From Sediminibacterium ginsengisoli (GTDB lineage Bacteria; Bacteroidota; Bacteroidia; Chitinophagales; Chitinophagaceae), in assembly GCA_943324415.2 (NCBI GenBank), contig CALPLN020000051.1:1-11108 (forward strand): 11,108 bases of DNA, in the 5' to 3' direction. Below, piece by piece: positions 1-7,598 of this stretch. The number at the start of each line of letters is the position of its first letter. Positions within the stretch are counted from its first letter, which is position 1. Below the pieces are notes generated by a model. It was not told where the DNA came from. It saw only the letters and a program-made list of their open reading frames with translations, and did no database searches. The translations under genes were made by a program, and so were the position numbers.

Positions 1-84
1 TACCAATTGGCCTATAATCAAGAAAAAAATAGTACCAATAATGATTTGAATAATTCCGCCTCGATTCTGATTGTAAACTGACAT
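1..84 (-). CDS. mrdA: Penicillin-binding protein 2 (peptidoglycan transpeptidase), N-terminal fragment
   Basis: This is the start of a gene that runs off the left edge of the window. Only 28 codons are visible. They read MSVYNQNRGG, followed by a strongly hydrophobic stretch (IIQIIIGTIFFLIIGQLV), which fits the short cytoplasmic tail and single membrane anchor of a class B penicillin-binding protein. The ATG lies 3 bases after the mreD stop codon, so it is almost certainly cotranscribed with mreBCD. In Bacteroidota and many other bacteria the gene after mreD is mrdA, which encodes the transpeptidase that crosslinks peptidoglycan during elongation. The assignment rests on position and the anchor. 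No catalytic motif is in view, so another membrane protein is possible. Confidence 0.68.
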   Translation of the reverse strand, partial: MSVYNQNRGGIIQIIIGTIFFLIIGQLV

Positions 85-87
85 GTA

Positions 88-609
88 TTATCTTTTTAGC
101 TTCCTTCTGTTCAGTAATAGTTCTACTAGTAAAATAAGTAGGATACTCATAAGACTTGTAAAAAATACTTTTCCTATGAAATAGCTAAAGTTACCAAATT
201 GCAACCACTCCAATAAGACTAAATAAAAGTGGTGTATAAACGTAAGTGAAAATATATAAAAGGCGAATGGTCCCCATCCCATGGTACCAATACTTGGCTC
301 TTTAGACAATTCCTCTGAGGCTTCTTGTGCTAAAAGAATATTCAAAATGGTAGGCCTCAAATAACCAATCAATGTAGCTGCTGCTGCATGAAGCCCTGGT
401 GTATTTGTAAACATGTCTAGGCAATACCCAATCGCAAAACCCAATATGGTGGTTACTATTCTGCTAGTGCCAAAGGGTAACCAAAGGATAAAAATAAAGT
501 ATAAATAGGGCGTAACGAATTGATGAACAGGCGGAATCTCATTTAATATAATAATCTGTATCAATAAAAATAAGACAAACCGGATACTATTTTTTAGGAT
601 ATTATTCAT
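88..609 (-). CDS. mreD: Rod shape-determining protein MreD
   Basis: This encodes an integral membrane protein of 173 residues, made largely of hydrophobic segments that could form five or six transmembrane helices. Size, hydrophobicity and position after mreC fit MreD, the membrane component linking MreC and MreB to the elongation machinery. MreD sequences are poorly conserved, so context carries much of the call. I chose the ATG at 609 (MNNILKNSIRFVLF) over an in-frame ATG at 663. The later start overlaps the mreC end by only 8 bases and puts the first helix at the N-terminus. It also has a G-rich tract (616-620) six bases upstream, a possible ribosome binding site that lies inside the mreC end. 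The stop is 3 bases before the PBP2 start. The overlap with mreC suggests translational coupling. Confidence 0.85.
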   Translation of the reverse strand: MNNILKNSIRFVLFLLIQIIILNEIPPVHQFVTPYLYFIFILWLPFGTSRIVTTILGFAIGYCLDMFTNTPGLHAAAATLIGYLRPTILNILLAQEASEELSKEPSIGTMGWGPFAFYIFSLTFIHHFYLVLLEWLQFGNFSYFIGKVFFTSLMSILLILLVELLLNRRKLKR

Positions 610-1456
610 TGTTATCCCCCTTTTGCTCAATATCAGTTTGAGCGTCCATTCTTTTGTTTTCAACTAGATAGACAAATTCTAAGTTGTAGAAGTTAGTAGC
701 AGATTTAATATTCAAAGTCAAGAAATTGCTTGAAGGATCTTTAATAATACTTGTCACTCTGCCAATCATCAATTGTGCAGGGAAGCTAGAAGAATAAGGG
801 CTTGTCAATACGGTGTCTCCAATTTTTGGCGAGGCACTTTTAGAAATATTTTTTAAAGACAAGATCTCTGTACTTTTTCCATCCCATTCGATACTTCCAG
901 CAATTCGATCTCTTTTTAACATGGCACTTACTTTACTATTGCGATGCAATAAGCTCATGATCTTACTGTAGTTGTCATTCACTTCTACAACGATGCCTAC
1001 AATCGATCCATCAGGACTAATGGCTGCCATATCTTTTTTGACACCTTGTAAAGCGCCACGTTCTATGGTGATATAATTTTTTTGTAAAGTAAAACTGTTG
1101 CCCACCACTTTCGCTGGGTAGTAAAAAAACTTTCTAATTTTCTCTAAACTATCTTTTCTTAAAATCAATGTGCCAGATTTGACACTCGTATCGTAGGGTA
1201 CAAAATTTTGTGCTAGCTCGTTTCTGAGTGCAACATTTTCTGCAACTAATTTTGCATTGGTTGCTTTCAAGTCAAAAAAGTAGGCCCATTCATTGTAATA
1301 GCTATTCACTCTTCCTGCAACGGAGTTGTTCCAATTGCCAAAAAAAGTTTCGTGAGATTTACTATATGAAGACAACATGACCAACGATACAATTTGAAGT
1401 ATCAGGAAGCTAAAAAAAGTAAAATTCTGTCGTATAAAGCCAATGATATTCTTCAT
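602..1456 (-). CDS. mreC: Rod shape-determining protein MreC
   Basis: MreC is a bitopic inner-membrane protein whose periplasmic part scaffolds the elongasome and activates PBP2. The 284-residue product has a short basic N-terminus, one transmembrane helix (about residues 11-30) and a helical, probably coiled-coil segment (about 55-85, with the ATNAKLVAENVALRNEL pattern). A beta-rich periplasmic domain follows (about 110-265). Typical MreC elements are visible: NYITIERGALQGVKKDMA near 127-144, GSIVGIV near 150-156, and VLTSPYSSSFPAQLMIGRV near 216-234. The hydrophilic tail after residue 268 is short and probably disordered. The start lies 6 bases after the mreB stop and the end overlaps mreD by 8 bases, so the gene belongs to one transcript with both. 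The length is normal for the family. Confidence 0.95.
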   Translation of the reverse strand: MKNIIGFIRQNFTFFSFLILQIVSLVMLSSYSKSHETFFGNWNNSVAGRVNSYYNEWAYFFDLKATNAKLVAENVALRNELAQNFVPYDTSVKSGTLILRKDSLEKIRKFFYYPAKVVGNSFTLQKNYITIERGALQGVKKDMAAISPDGSIVGIVVEVNDNYSKIMSLLHRNSKVSAMLKRDRIAGSIEWDGKSTEILSLKNISKSASPKIGDTVLTSPYSSSFPAQLMIGRVTSIIKDPSSNFLTLNIKSATNFYNLEFVYLVENKRMDAQTDIEQKGDNNE

Positions 1457-1462
1457 TAGGTA

Positions 1463-2488
1463 TTATCTCATAATAAATGGAAAACGTTGGTAGTTTTTCA
1501 ATGCAATGCCTGTTCCACGCACAACACTCTTTAAAGGATCGTCTGCTACATGAACTGGCAACTTAATTTTTGCACTCAATCTTTTATCTAAACCTCTTAA
1601 AAGTGAACCACCACCTGTAATATACAAACCTCTACGATAGATGTCTGCAGCCAATTCCGGAGGAGTGGTCTCTAAAGCTTTTAAGATGGCTTCTTCGATT
1701 TTGAAAATACTTTTATCTAAGGCTTCTGCAACTTCTTGGTAAGATACCATGATTTGTTTTGGAATTCCTGTTACTAAGTCTCTGCCATTTACTGGCATAT
1801 CTTCTGGTGGATTGTCTAAATCTTTTAATGCAGCACCAACATGTATTTTAATTTGTTCTGCAGTACGCTCTCCAACCAATAAACTATGGTAACGTCTTAA
1901 TGCTTCCATAATATCTGCTGTGAATTCATCTCCGCCTACACGAATACTTTGATCACAAACAATACCTGCTAAGGCAATGACAGTGATACCTGTTGTACCA
2001 CCACCAATATCAATGATCATATTTCCAACTGGTTCTTCTACATCGATACCAATACCCAATGCAGCTGCCATTGGTTCATGAATCATATATACTTCCTTAG
2101 CACCTGCTTGTTCAGCGCTATCACGTACTGCTCTTTTTTCTACTTCAGTAATTGAAGATGGAATACAAATGACCATTCTCCAACTTGGAGGAAACAATGG
2201 TTTTTTAGGATAAATCATTTTCATCAACTCACGAATCATCAATTCCGCAGCATTAAAGTCGGCAATAACTCCGTCTTTCAAAGGACGAATTGTTTTAATG
2301 CTTTCGTGTGTTTTTTCGTGCATCAATAAAGCCTTCTTGCCGACACCCAACACTTCCTTCATATTATTCCTGTTCAGGGCTATAATTGAAGGTTCATTTA
2401 CAACCACTTCATCATTGTGGATGATCAGTGTATTAGCGGTACCCAAGTCCATTGCAATCTCTTGGGTGAAAAAGTTAAATAAGCCCAT
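1463..2488 (-). CDS. mreB: Rod shape-determining protein MreB (bacterial actin homologue)
   Basis: MreB is an ATP-binding actin-like protein that forms short membrane-attached filaments guiding lateral wall synthesis. The 341-residue product carries the full actin-fold motif set. Phosphate-binding loop 1 is MDLGTANTLI (13-22), the connecting motif is DGVIADF (72-78), and the region of the likely catalytic Glu is HEPMAAALGIG (137-147). Phosphate loop 2 is DIGGGTTGITV (160-170), followed by GGDEFTADI (185-193), and the adenosine motif is TGGGSLLRGL (291-300). The N-terminal MGLFNFF is short and hydrophobic, as in MreBs that bind the membrane with an N-terminal helix. It is the first gene of the mreBCD-mrdA group, with a good promoter match just upstream. 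Length and motifs show nothing unusual. Confidence 0.98.
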   Translation of the reverse strand: MGLFNFFTQEIAMDLGTANTLIIHNDEVVVNEPSIIALNRNNMKEVLGVGKKALLMHEKTHESIKTIRPLKDGVIADFNAAELMIRELMKMIYPKKPLFPPSWRMVICIPSSITEVEKRAVRDSAEQAGAKEVYMIHEPMAAALGIGIDVEEPVGNMIIDIGGGTTGITVIALAGIVCDQSIRVGGDEFTADIMEALRRYHSLLVGERTAEQIKIHVGAALKDLDNPPEDMPVNGRDLVTGIPKQIMVSYQEVAEALDKSIFKIEEAILKALETTPPELAADIYRRGLYITGGGSLLRGLDKRLSAKIKLPVHVADDPLKSVVRGTGIALKNYQRFPFIMR

Positions 2489-2522
2489 ATTCGTTCAGTA
2501 TTTTACATTCATTGGAATGATG

Positions 2523-2553
2523 CAAAAATCATCTAAAATCCTTGAACTACAAA
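2523..2553 (-). promoter_or_regulatory. Predicted Bacteroidota-type promoter of mreBCD-mrdA
   Basis: Read on the minus strand, TTTG (2550-2553) is followed by exactly 19 bases and then GATTTTTG (2523-2530). The Bacteroidota sigma-ABfr consensus is TTTG at about -33 and TAnnTTTG at about -7, and only the first base of the -7 element differs. Transcription would begin near 2516-2520, giving a leader of about 30 bases before the mreB ATG. This would let the shape cluster be transcribed independently of purD. Confidence 0.5.
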
Positions 2554-2593
2554 GCTTTTTAAAAAAATGAACAATATAAATTTTTAACAAGGA

Positions 2594-3880
2594 TTAGTTC
2601 TTGAACTCGTAACCAATATCTTTTCTATAATTCATGCCTTCAAATTGGATCATTGTCAATGCATTTTTTGCGGTATCGACTGCTTCTGTGATCGTGTTTC
2701 CTTGTGCGGTGACCGTTAAAACACGGCCTCCGTTTGTGACAATCACATTGTCCTTAAATCCAGTACCAGCTTGGAATAGCGTTGTTTTTGTATTTTGATT
2801 TACAAGGTCTAATCCAGTTATTGGGAATCCTTTTTGGTAATCGCCAGGGTAGCCTCCGCTGACCGCCATGACAGTGGCAAAAGCACCTGCATTGTATTCA
2901 ATATTTACATCTTCCAAAGTGCCGTTATCGGTTGCTGCTAAAATGCTCACTAAGTCGGTTTGTAAACGGGGGAGAATGACTTCTGTTTCGGGATCTCCCA
3001 ATCGGCAATTGTATTCAATGACGGATGGTTCGCCATCGCAGTTCATTAAGCCAAAAAATACAAAACCTTTATAGACCAATCCTTCTTTAGCAAGGCCTTC
3101 AATCGTAGGACGTACAATCTTTTGCTCCACTTTTTCCATAAAAAGATCGTCCATAAAGGGCACTGGACTTACACAGCCCATTCCGCCTGTATTTAGCCCT
3201 GTATCGCCTTCTCCTATTCGTTTGTAGTCCTTTGCATGACCTATAATTTGGTAGTTTTTGCCATCTGTCAAGGCAAATACACTGACTTCTATCCCGGTTA
3301 AAAATTCCTCAATGACCACTCTAGCACTCGCTGTTCCAAATTGTTTATGTTGCAACATGGATTCAAAACAATCCAAGGCTTCTTGGTGTGTTGCGGCAAT
3401 AATTACGCCCTTGCCAGCTGCCAATCCATCTGCTTTTAGTACAATTGGTAAGCGATGCGCAGCTATATAACCTCTCCCTTCCTCATAATTTTCAATGGTA
3501 AATTCGGCGTATCCAGCTGTTGGAATCTGGTGTCTTTGCATGAAATGCTTGCTAAAAGCTTTACTGCCTTCAAGTTGTGCCGCAGCTGCAGAGGGGCCAA
3601 TTACATTGATAGCTTGGGTTGCCTCATCGTTTGCGAAAAAATCAAAAATGCCTTTTACAAGTGGTTCTTCTGGTCCTACAATGATCATATCAACCTCGTA
3701 AGCGATTGCTGCTTGCTTTAAGCCCTCAAAATCGTCCATTCCAATAGGCAAATTGGTGCCAATCCCTGCGGTACCTGGATTTCCAGGTGCGATATACAAA
3801 TGATCACAATGGTAGCTTTGTGCTATTTTCCAAGCCAAAGCATGTTCTCTTCCGCCAGAACCAATAAGTAAAATATTCAT
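2594..3880 (-). CDS. purD: Phosphoribosylamine--glycine ligase (GAR synthetase)
   Basis: PurD catalyses the second step of de novo purine synthesis, joining glycine to 5-phosphoribosylamine with ATP to give glycinamide ribonucleotide, in the cytoplasm. The 428-residue product has the usual length and starts with the N-domain motif MNILLIGSGGREHALAWKI. An ATP-grasp domain follows, with KADGLAAGKGVIIA (149-162), the GDTGLNTGGMGCVSP segment (225-239) and the family signature RLGDPETE (293-300). The C-terminal domain includes VMAVSGGYPGDY (337-348). No other purine gene is adjacent, so the gene stands apart from a pur operon. It is codirectional with mreB, 105 bases upstream of it. A possible -7 element TACTTTCG (one mismatch to TAnnTTTG) lies on the minus strand at 3900-3907, without a clear -33 partner. 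Confidence 0.98.
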   Translation of the reverse strand: MNILLIGSGGREHALAWKIAQSYHCDHLYIAPGNPGTAGIGTNLPIGMDDFEGLKQAAIAYEVDMIIVGPEEPLVKGIFDFFANDEATQAINVIGPSAAAAQLEGSKAFSKHFMQRHQIPTAGYAEFTIENYEEGRGYIAAHRLPIVLKADGLAAGKGVIIAATHQEALDCFESMLQHKQFGTASARVVIEEFLTGIEVSVFALTDGKNYQIIGHAKDYKRIGEGDTGLNTGGMGCVSPVPFMDDLFMEKVEQKIVRPTIEGLAKEGLVYKGFVFFGLMNCDGEPSVIEYNCRLGDPETEVILPRLQTDLVSILAATDNGTLEDVNIEYNAGAFATVMAVSGGYPGDYQKGFPITGLDLVNQNTKTTLFQAGTGFKDNVIVTNGGRVLTVTAQGNTITEAVDTAKNALTMIQFEGMNYRKDIGYEFKN

Positions 3881-3928
3881 AATTGAGGTGATTGCAGCAC
3901 GAAAGTAAAAATTATTGAAGGGATTTTA

Positions 3929-3936
3929 TTATTTTG
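3929..3936 (+). promoter_or_regulatory. Possible -7 promoter element for the peptide transporter gene
   Basis: TTATTTTG matches TAnnTTTG at seven of eight positions and lies 24 bases before the ATG at 3961. No TTTG is found at the expected distance upstream (3906-3909 reads TAAA), so this is weak. The purD and transporter genes are divergent and share this 80-base gap, so each must have its start signal here. Confidence 0.25.
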
Positions 3937-3960
3937 TACCAATTAAATAAACCTTTTATT

Positions 3961-5463
3961 ATGTCTACAACGACACAACGCCATCCCAAAGGACTCTATG
4001 TCTTGTTCGCAACGGAAATGTGGGAACGTTTTAACTACTATGGAATGCGTGCCATTTTGGTCTTGTTTTTAGTTAAAGCAATGGCTTTTAATCAGATCGA
4101 TGCTTCGCAAGTATATGGTAGTTATACAGGTCTTATCTATCTAACCCCGTTATTGGGAGGGTATATTGCAGATCGCTATTGGGGCAATAAGCGTTCTATT
4201 ATTGCTGGTGGATTGGTGATGGCCATTGGTGAATTTGTGTTGTTCTTTTGTGGGCACTTCTATGACAATGCAAGTTTAGCAATGCCTTTATTTTATACGG
4301 GTTTAGGCTGTATGATTGCAGGCAATGGTTTTTTCAAGCCTAATATTTCTAGTATGGTAGGTCAATTGTATAAAAAAGGAGACTCGAAAATTGATGCGGC
4401 ATACACGATTTTTTACATGGGTATCAATACTGGAGGCGCACTTGGGCCGATCGTGTGTGGCTTTTTTGGCGACACAGGAAATAATGGAGATTTCAAATGG
4501 GCCTTTCTTGCAGGTGGTGTGGCGATGTTGTTAAGTGTTGTTACGCAAATTCTATTTCAGAAAAAATATTTAATAGATGCAGATGGTCAGTCAATAGGGG
4601 ATGCACCAAAAGATGCACCAAAATTATTGCAAAAAATACCAGTCATGATTGGACTTTTATTTTTGCTTTCACTTGTAACGATTGCGCTTGTTTATATTGA
4701 CATTAAGGTGGTGAGTTATTTATTTTGGTTATTAATTGCATGTATTCTTTTAATTGCATTTATCATTTTCTCTGACAAATCACTAGATGGTATTCAAAAA
4801 AAGAAAGTGGCTGTATTGTTTACTGTTTCTTTCTTTGTTATCTTTTTTTGGAGTGCTTTTGAACAAGCAGGTGCATCACTTACATTCTTTGCTTCTGAAA
4901 ACACGCAACGTGATTTAGGATTTTTTGTAGTTCCTGCAAGTTTTTTCCAATCCTTGAATTCCATCTTCGTCGTTTCTCTTGCACCTTTGGTTGCTTGGAT
5001 TTGGATTAAATTAGGTAAAGCCAAAAGAGAACCATCCTCTCCATTTAAAATGGCGATGGGTTTAATGTTATTGGCTCTTGGTTATTTATGGATTGCAACT
5101 GGGGTGAATGGCGTAGGAACAGGCGTTAAAGTAAGTATGATCTGGTTGATTGGTATGTATATGATGCATACTTTCGGAGAGCTATGTTTGTCTCCAATTG
5201 GATTGTCTTTATTCAATAAATTAGCTCCAGTTAAATTTGCTTCTTTATTAATGGCAGTCTGGTTTACAGCCAATGCATTTGCGAATAAATTAGCTGGTGT
5301 GTTTAGTACATTGTATCCGGAAAATGGCAAGACAACTTCTTTTGCTGGTTATCAAATTACGAACCTACATGAGTTCTTTATGTTCTTTGTATTTATGGCA
5401 GGAATTGCCTCATTGATTTTATTCTTATTATCAAAAAAATTGAAGAATTTAATGGAACAATAA
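3961..5463 (+). CDS. POT/PTR-family proton-dependent di/tripeptide transporter
   Basis: This encodes a 500-residue inner-membrane symporter that imports di- and tripeptides with protons. Diagnostic POT features are visible. Helix 1 has the ExxER motif (TEMWERFNYYG, about 18-28), and GGYIADRYWGNKRSI (about 66-80) follows helix 2. Then come GFFKPNISSMVGQLY (about 123-137) and YTIFYMGINTGGALG (about 148-162). FWSAFEQAGASLTFFA (about 296-311) is in helix 7 and GELCLSPIGLSL (about 406-417) is in helix 10. Two extra hydrophobic segments between helices 6 and 7 (about 226-271) match the two-helix insertion of bacterial POTs, giving 14 helices. An upstream ATG at 3934 would add nine residues, but it overlaps the candidate promoter, and the 3961 start gives the usual POT N-terminus. 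The gene is monocistronic and ends before a strong terminator. Substrate range cannot be read from sequence. Confidence 0.95.
   Translation: MSTTTQRHPKGLYVLFATEMWERFNYYGMRAILVLFLVKAMAFNQIDASQVYGSYTGLIYLTPLLGGYIADRYWGNKRSIIAGGLVMAIGEFVLFFCGHFYDNASLAMPLFYTGLGCMIAGNGFFKPNISSMVGQLYKKGDSKIDAAYTIFYMGINTGGALGPIVCGFFGDTGNNGDFKWAFLAGGVAMLLSVVTQILFQKKYLIDADGQSIGDAPKDAPKLLQKIPVMIGLLFLLSLVTIALVYIDIKVVSYLFWLLIACILLIAFIIFSDKSLDGIQKKKVAVLFTVSFFVIFFWSAFEQAGASLTFFASENTQRDLGFFVVPASFFQSLNSIFVVSLAPLVAWIWIKLGKAKREPSSPFKMAMGLMLLALGYLWIATGVNGVGTGVKVSMIWLIGMYMMHTFGELCLSPIGLSLFNKLAPVKFASLLMAVWFTANAFANKLAGVFSTLYPENGKTTSFAGYQITNLHEFFMFFVFMAGIASLILFLLSKKLKNLMEQ
4600..4623 (+). repeat. 12-base perfect tandem duplication inside the peptide transporter gene
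   Basis: The unit GATGCACCAAAA occurs twice in direct succession (4600-4611 and 4612-4623) and is translated as DAPK-DAPK. It is in frame and falls in the hydrophilic loop just before the extra two-helix segment between helices 6 and 7, a position tolerant of length change. Confidence 0.9.
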
Positions 5464-5482
5464 TTGTTTTAAAAATCTATAT

Positions 5483-5515
5483 AAAAAAAGCCTCGATGAT
5501 ATCGAGGCTTTTTTT
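5483..5515. terminator. Bidirectional intrinsic terminator between the peptide transporter gene and acs
   Basis: A perfect 15-bp stem (arms 5483-5497 and 5501-5515) closes a GAT loop. Its core is GCCTCGAT/ATCGAGGC, flanked by seven A on the left and seven T on the right. Read in either direction, it gives a GC-rich hairpin followed by a U tract. It lies 20 bases after the transporter stop and 47 bases after the acs stop, between two convergent genes, so one element can end both transcripts. Confidence 0.93.
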
Positions 5516-5561
5516 ATGAGGTACAATTATGTGTAATTTAAAATTTGTAAGCGATGTCAAT

Positions 5562-7511
5562 TTATAGTACGCCTTTTACAATTTCATCCACTACTGCAGG
5601 GTCAAGTAAGGTTGACGTATCTCCTAAACTAGTTAATTCTCCTTCTGCAACTTTGCGAAGAATGCGACGCATGATTTTTCCTGATCTTGTTTTCGGCAGT
5701 CCAGAAACAAATTGAATTTTATCAGGCTTTGCAATGGGTCCAATAATCCTTGTGACTGTTTGTAGGATATCTTTTCGAACCATATCTGCTGTGCCATGCG
5801 TGTCTTGCGCATGTGATCCAGTATAGATGACAAATGCATAGATGCCTTGACCTTTGATATCATGCGGATAACCTACTACGGCACTTTCTACAACACCAGC
5901 ATGCATATTGATTGCGTTTTCTACTTCGGCTGTACCAATCCTATGACCACTCACATTCAACACATCATCTACGCGACCTGTGATTCTATATTGTCCTGCT
6001 TCGTTTCTGAATGCGCCATCTCCAGTAAAATATAAGTTATCATAAGTAGCAAAATAATTGGTCCTGCACCTTTCATGATCACCATAGGTTGTTCTAATGG
6101 TCGAAGGCCATGCTTGTTTAATGCATAGATTTCCACGTAAAATTCCAGGTTCCTCATCAGAAGTGGTCTTGACCACTTCTTCTCCTTTATCATCCACTAA
6201 AACAGGTTCAATGCCCGGCATTGGATAAGTTGCCCAACCTGCCTTGCCTGGTGTAATCCCCGCCATATTAGAAATCATGATACCACCGGTTTCTGTTTGC
6301 CACCAAGTATCTACAATAGGACATTTGTTTTTACCAATATGTTCATTGTACCAATTCCAAGCTTCTTCATTGATGGGTTCACCAACTGTGCCTAAAACCT
6401 TTAAACTACTTAAATCATGTTCTTTCACAGGACCCAATCCAAATCCCATGAGAGAACGGATTGCTGTTGGTGCAGTGTACAAGATGTTCACTTTGAACTT
6501 GTCAATAATATCCCAGAATCTTCCTGCATCCGGGAAGGTTGGGATGCCCTCAAACATCATGGAGGTGCCTCCAGCACTTAATGGAGCATACACCATATAA
6601 CTATGTCCTGTAATCCATCCTATATCTGCAGTACAGAAGAAGATATCATCAGGATGGTAGTTGAATGTGTTGACAAAAGTATAGTTGGTGTACACCATAT
6701 ATCCTGCCACACTATGCACCACTCCTTTAGGTTTTCCTGTTGATCCAGAAGTGTATAAAATAAATAAAGGATCTTCTGCATCCATTGCTTCTGCTGGAAC
6801 AAACTGTGTGCCTTGAGCGGCTACTTTTTTAATTTCATCCTCCCACCAAACATCTCTTCCTTTTAACATAGACACTGCAGTCCTTGTTCTTGTACAAACA
6901 ATTACGCGCTGAATATTTTTATTGCCTACTAAGGCATCATCGATGACAGATTTTAATGGAATGTCTTTGGCACCTCTATAGGCACCATCACATGTGATGA
7001 TAAAATTGGCTTTAGCATCATCTAAACGATCTGCAATACTTTGTGCAGAGAAGCCGCCAAAGATAACACTATGAATGGCACCAATTCTTGCACAAGCTAA
7101 TACTGCAATGGCCAATTCAGGAATCATCCCCATATAAAGACAAACACGATCGCCCTTTTTTACACCATTATTATAAAGCACTTGTGCAAACTGACATACT
7201 TTTAAATGGAGTTGTTTATAGGTAATGATACGGTGGCTTTCTGCTGGATCATTGGGTTCCCAAATAATAGCGGGCTTTTCGCCCATGGTTTCTAAATGTC
7301 TATCCAAACAGTTTTCGGTAATATTTAATTTGCCTCCTATAAACCATTTAATAGAAGGTTCCTTGAAATTCCAGTCACTTACTTTATCCCATTTTTTCTG
7401 CCATGTAAAATTTTCGGCGACTTCTCCCCAAAATGCATCCGGTGTTTGAATACTTTTCTGGTAGGCCTCGTGGTAACCTGCAAGGTCTTTAATTTGATAA
7501 GGATAGGACAT
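5562..7511 (-). CDS. acs: Acetyl-CoA synthetase, AMP-forming
   Basis: Acs activates acetate with ATP and CoA, through an acetyl-AMP intermediate, to acetyl-CoA. From the ATG at 7511 the product has 649 residues, close to the ~650 usual for the family. The motifs are complete. The ATP-binding loop is TSGSTGKPKG (254-263), acetate pocket and A5 motif are VDTWWQTETGG (400-410), YFTGD is at 494-498, and the hinge is GRVDDVLNVSGHRIG (512-526). PKTRSGKIMRRILRK holds Lys612, the catalytic lysine that is reversibly acetylated in characterised Acs enzymes. An in-frame ATG at 7520 would add MLH. I prefer 7511 because MSYPYQIK resembles other Bacteroidota Acs N-termini and leaves a more usual leader after the predicted promoter. 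The gene is divergent from an MHS transporter, which may supply its substrate. Confidence 0.97.
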   Translation of the reverse strand: MSYPYQIKDLAGYHEAYQKSIQTPDAFWGEVAENFTWQKKWDKVSDWNFKEPSIKWFIGGKLNITENCLDRHLETMGEKPAIIWEPNDPAESHRIITYKQLHLKVCQFAQVLYNNGVKKGDRVCLYMGMIPELAIAVLACARIGAIHSVIFGGFSAQSIADRLDDAKANFIITCDGAYRGAKDIPLKSVIDDALVGNKNIQRVIVCTRTRTAVSMLKGRDVWWEDEIKKVAAQGTQFVPAEAMDAEDPLFILYTSGSTGKPKGVVHSVAGYMVYTNYTFVNTFNYHPDDIFFCTADIGWITGHSYMVYAPLSAGGTSMMFEGIPTFPDAGRFWDIIDKFKVNILYTAPTAIRSLMGFGLGPVKEHDLSSLKVLGTVGEPINEEAWNWYNEHIGKNKCPIVDTWWQTETGGIMISNMAGITPGKAGWATYPMPGIEPVLVDDKGEEVVKTTSDEEPGILRGNLCIKQAWPSTIRTTYGDHERCRTNYFATYDNLYFTGDGAFRNEAGQYRITGRVDDVLNVSGHRIGTAEVENAINMHAGVVESAVVGYPHDIKGQGIYAFVIYTGSHAQDTHGTADMVRKDILQTVTRIIGPIAKPDKIQFVSGLPKTRSGKIMRRILRKVAEGELTSLGDTSTLLDPAVVDEIVKGVL

Positions 7512-7535
7512 GTGTAACATTTAAAATTAGTCTTC

Positions 7536-7543
7536 CAAATTTA
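7536..7543 (-). promoter_or_regulatory. Predicted -7 promoter element of acs
   Basis: On the minus strand this reads TAAATTTG, a perfect match to the Bacteroidota -7 consensus TAnnTTTG. It lies 16 bases before the ATG at 7520 and 25 before that at 7511, so transcription would begin near 7530. There is no TTTG at the expected -33 position, so an activator may be needed or the match may be partly chance. Confidence 0.45.
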
Positions 7544-7598
7544 CATTTTTTAAGTTTATCTAATTAACTTGAACAGCAGCTATTAAACAATTAAATTT

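Noticed and set aside
610..663. N-terminal extension of MreD from an ATG at 663 (18 extra codons)
   Set aside because: It would overlap the mreC end by 62 bases. The extra residues are charged and precede the natural start of the first membrane helix, and the ATG at 609 has a G-rich tract at a suitable distance.
2551..2567. AAAGCTTT palindrome with A/T tracts after purD as a terminator
   Set aside because: The pairing is almost wholly A-T with no stable stem, and it overlaps the predicted mreB promoter.
2298..2570. 90-codon plus-strand frame overlapping the mreB start
   Set aside because: It is antisense to the conserved MreB N-terminus for most of its length and shows no recognisable protein features.
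6244..6600. 118-codon open frame on the plus strand inside acs
   Set aside because: It lies wholly antisense to a well-conserved acs coding region, has no start context of its own, and its composition is that expected of an opposite-strand shadow.
7551..7558. TAAGTTTA as a -7 element for the MHS transporter gene
   Set aside because: It misses the conserved final G and has no TTTG at the right distance upstream. Such matches are common in this AT-rich gap.
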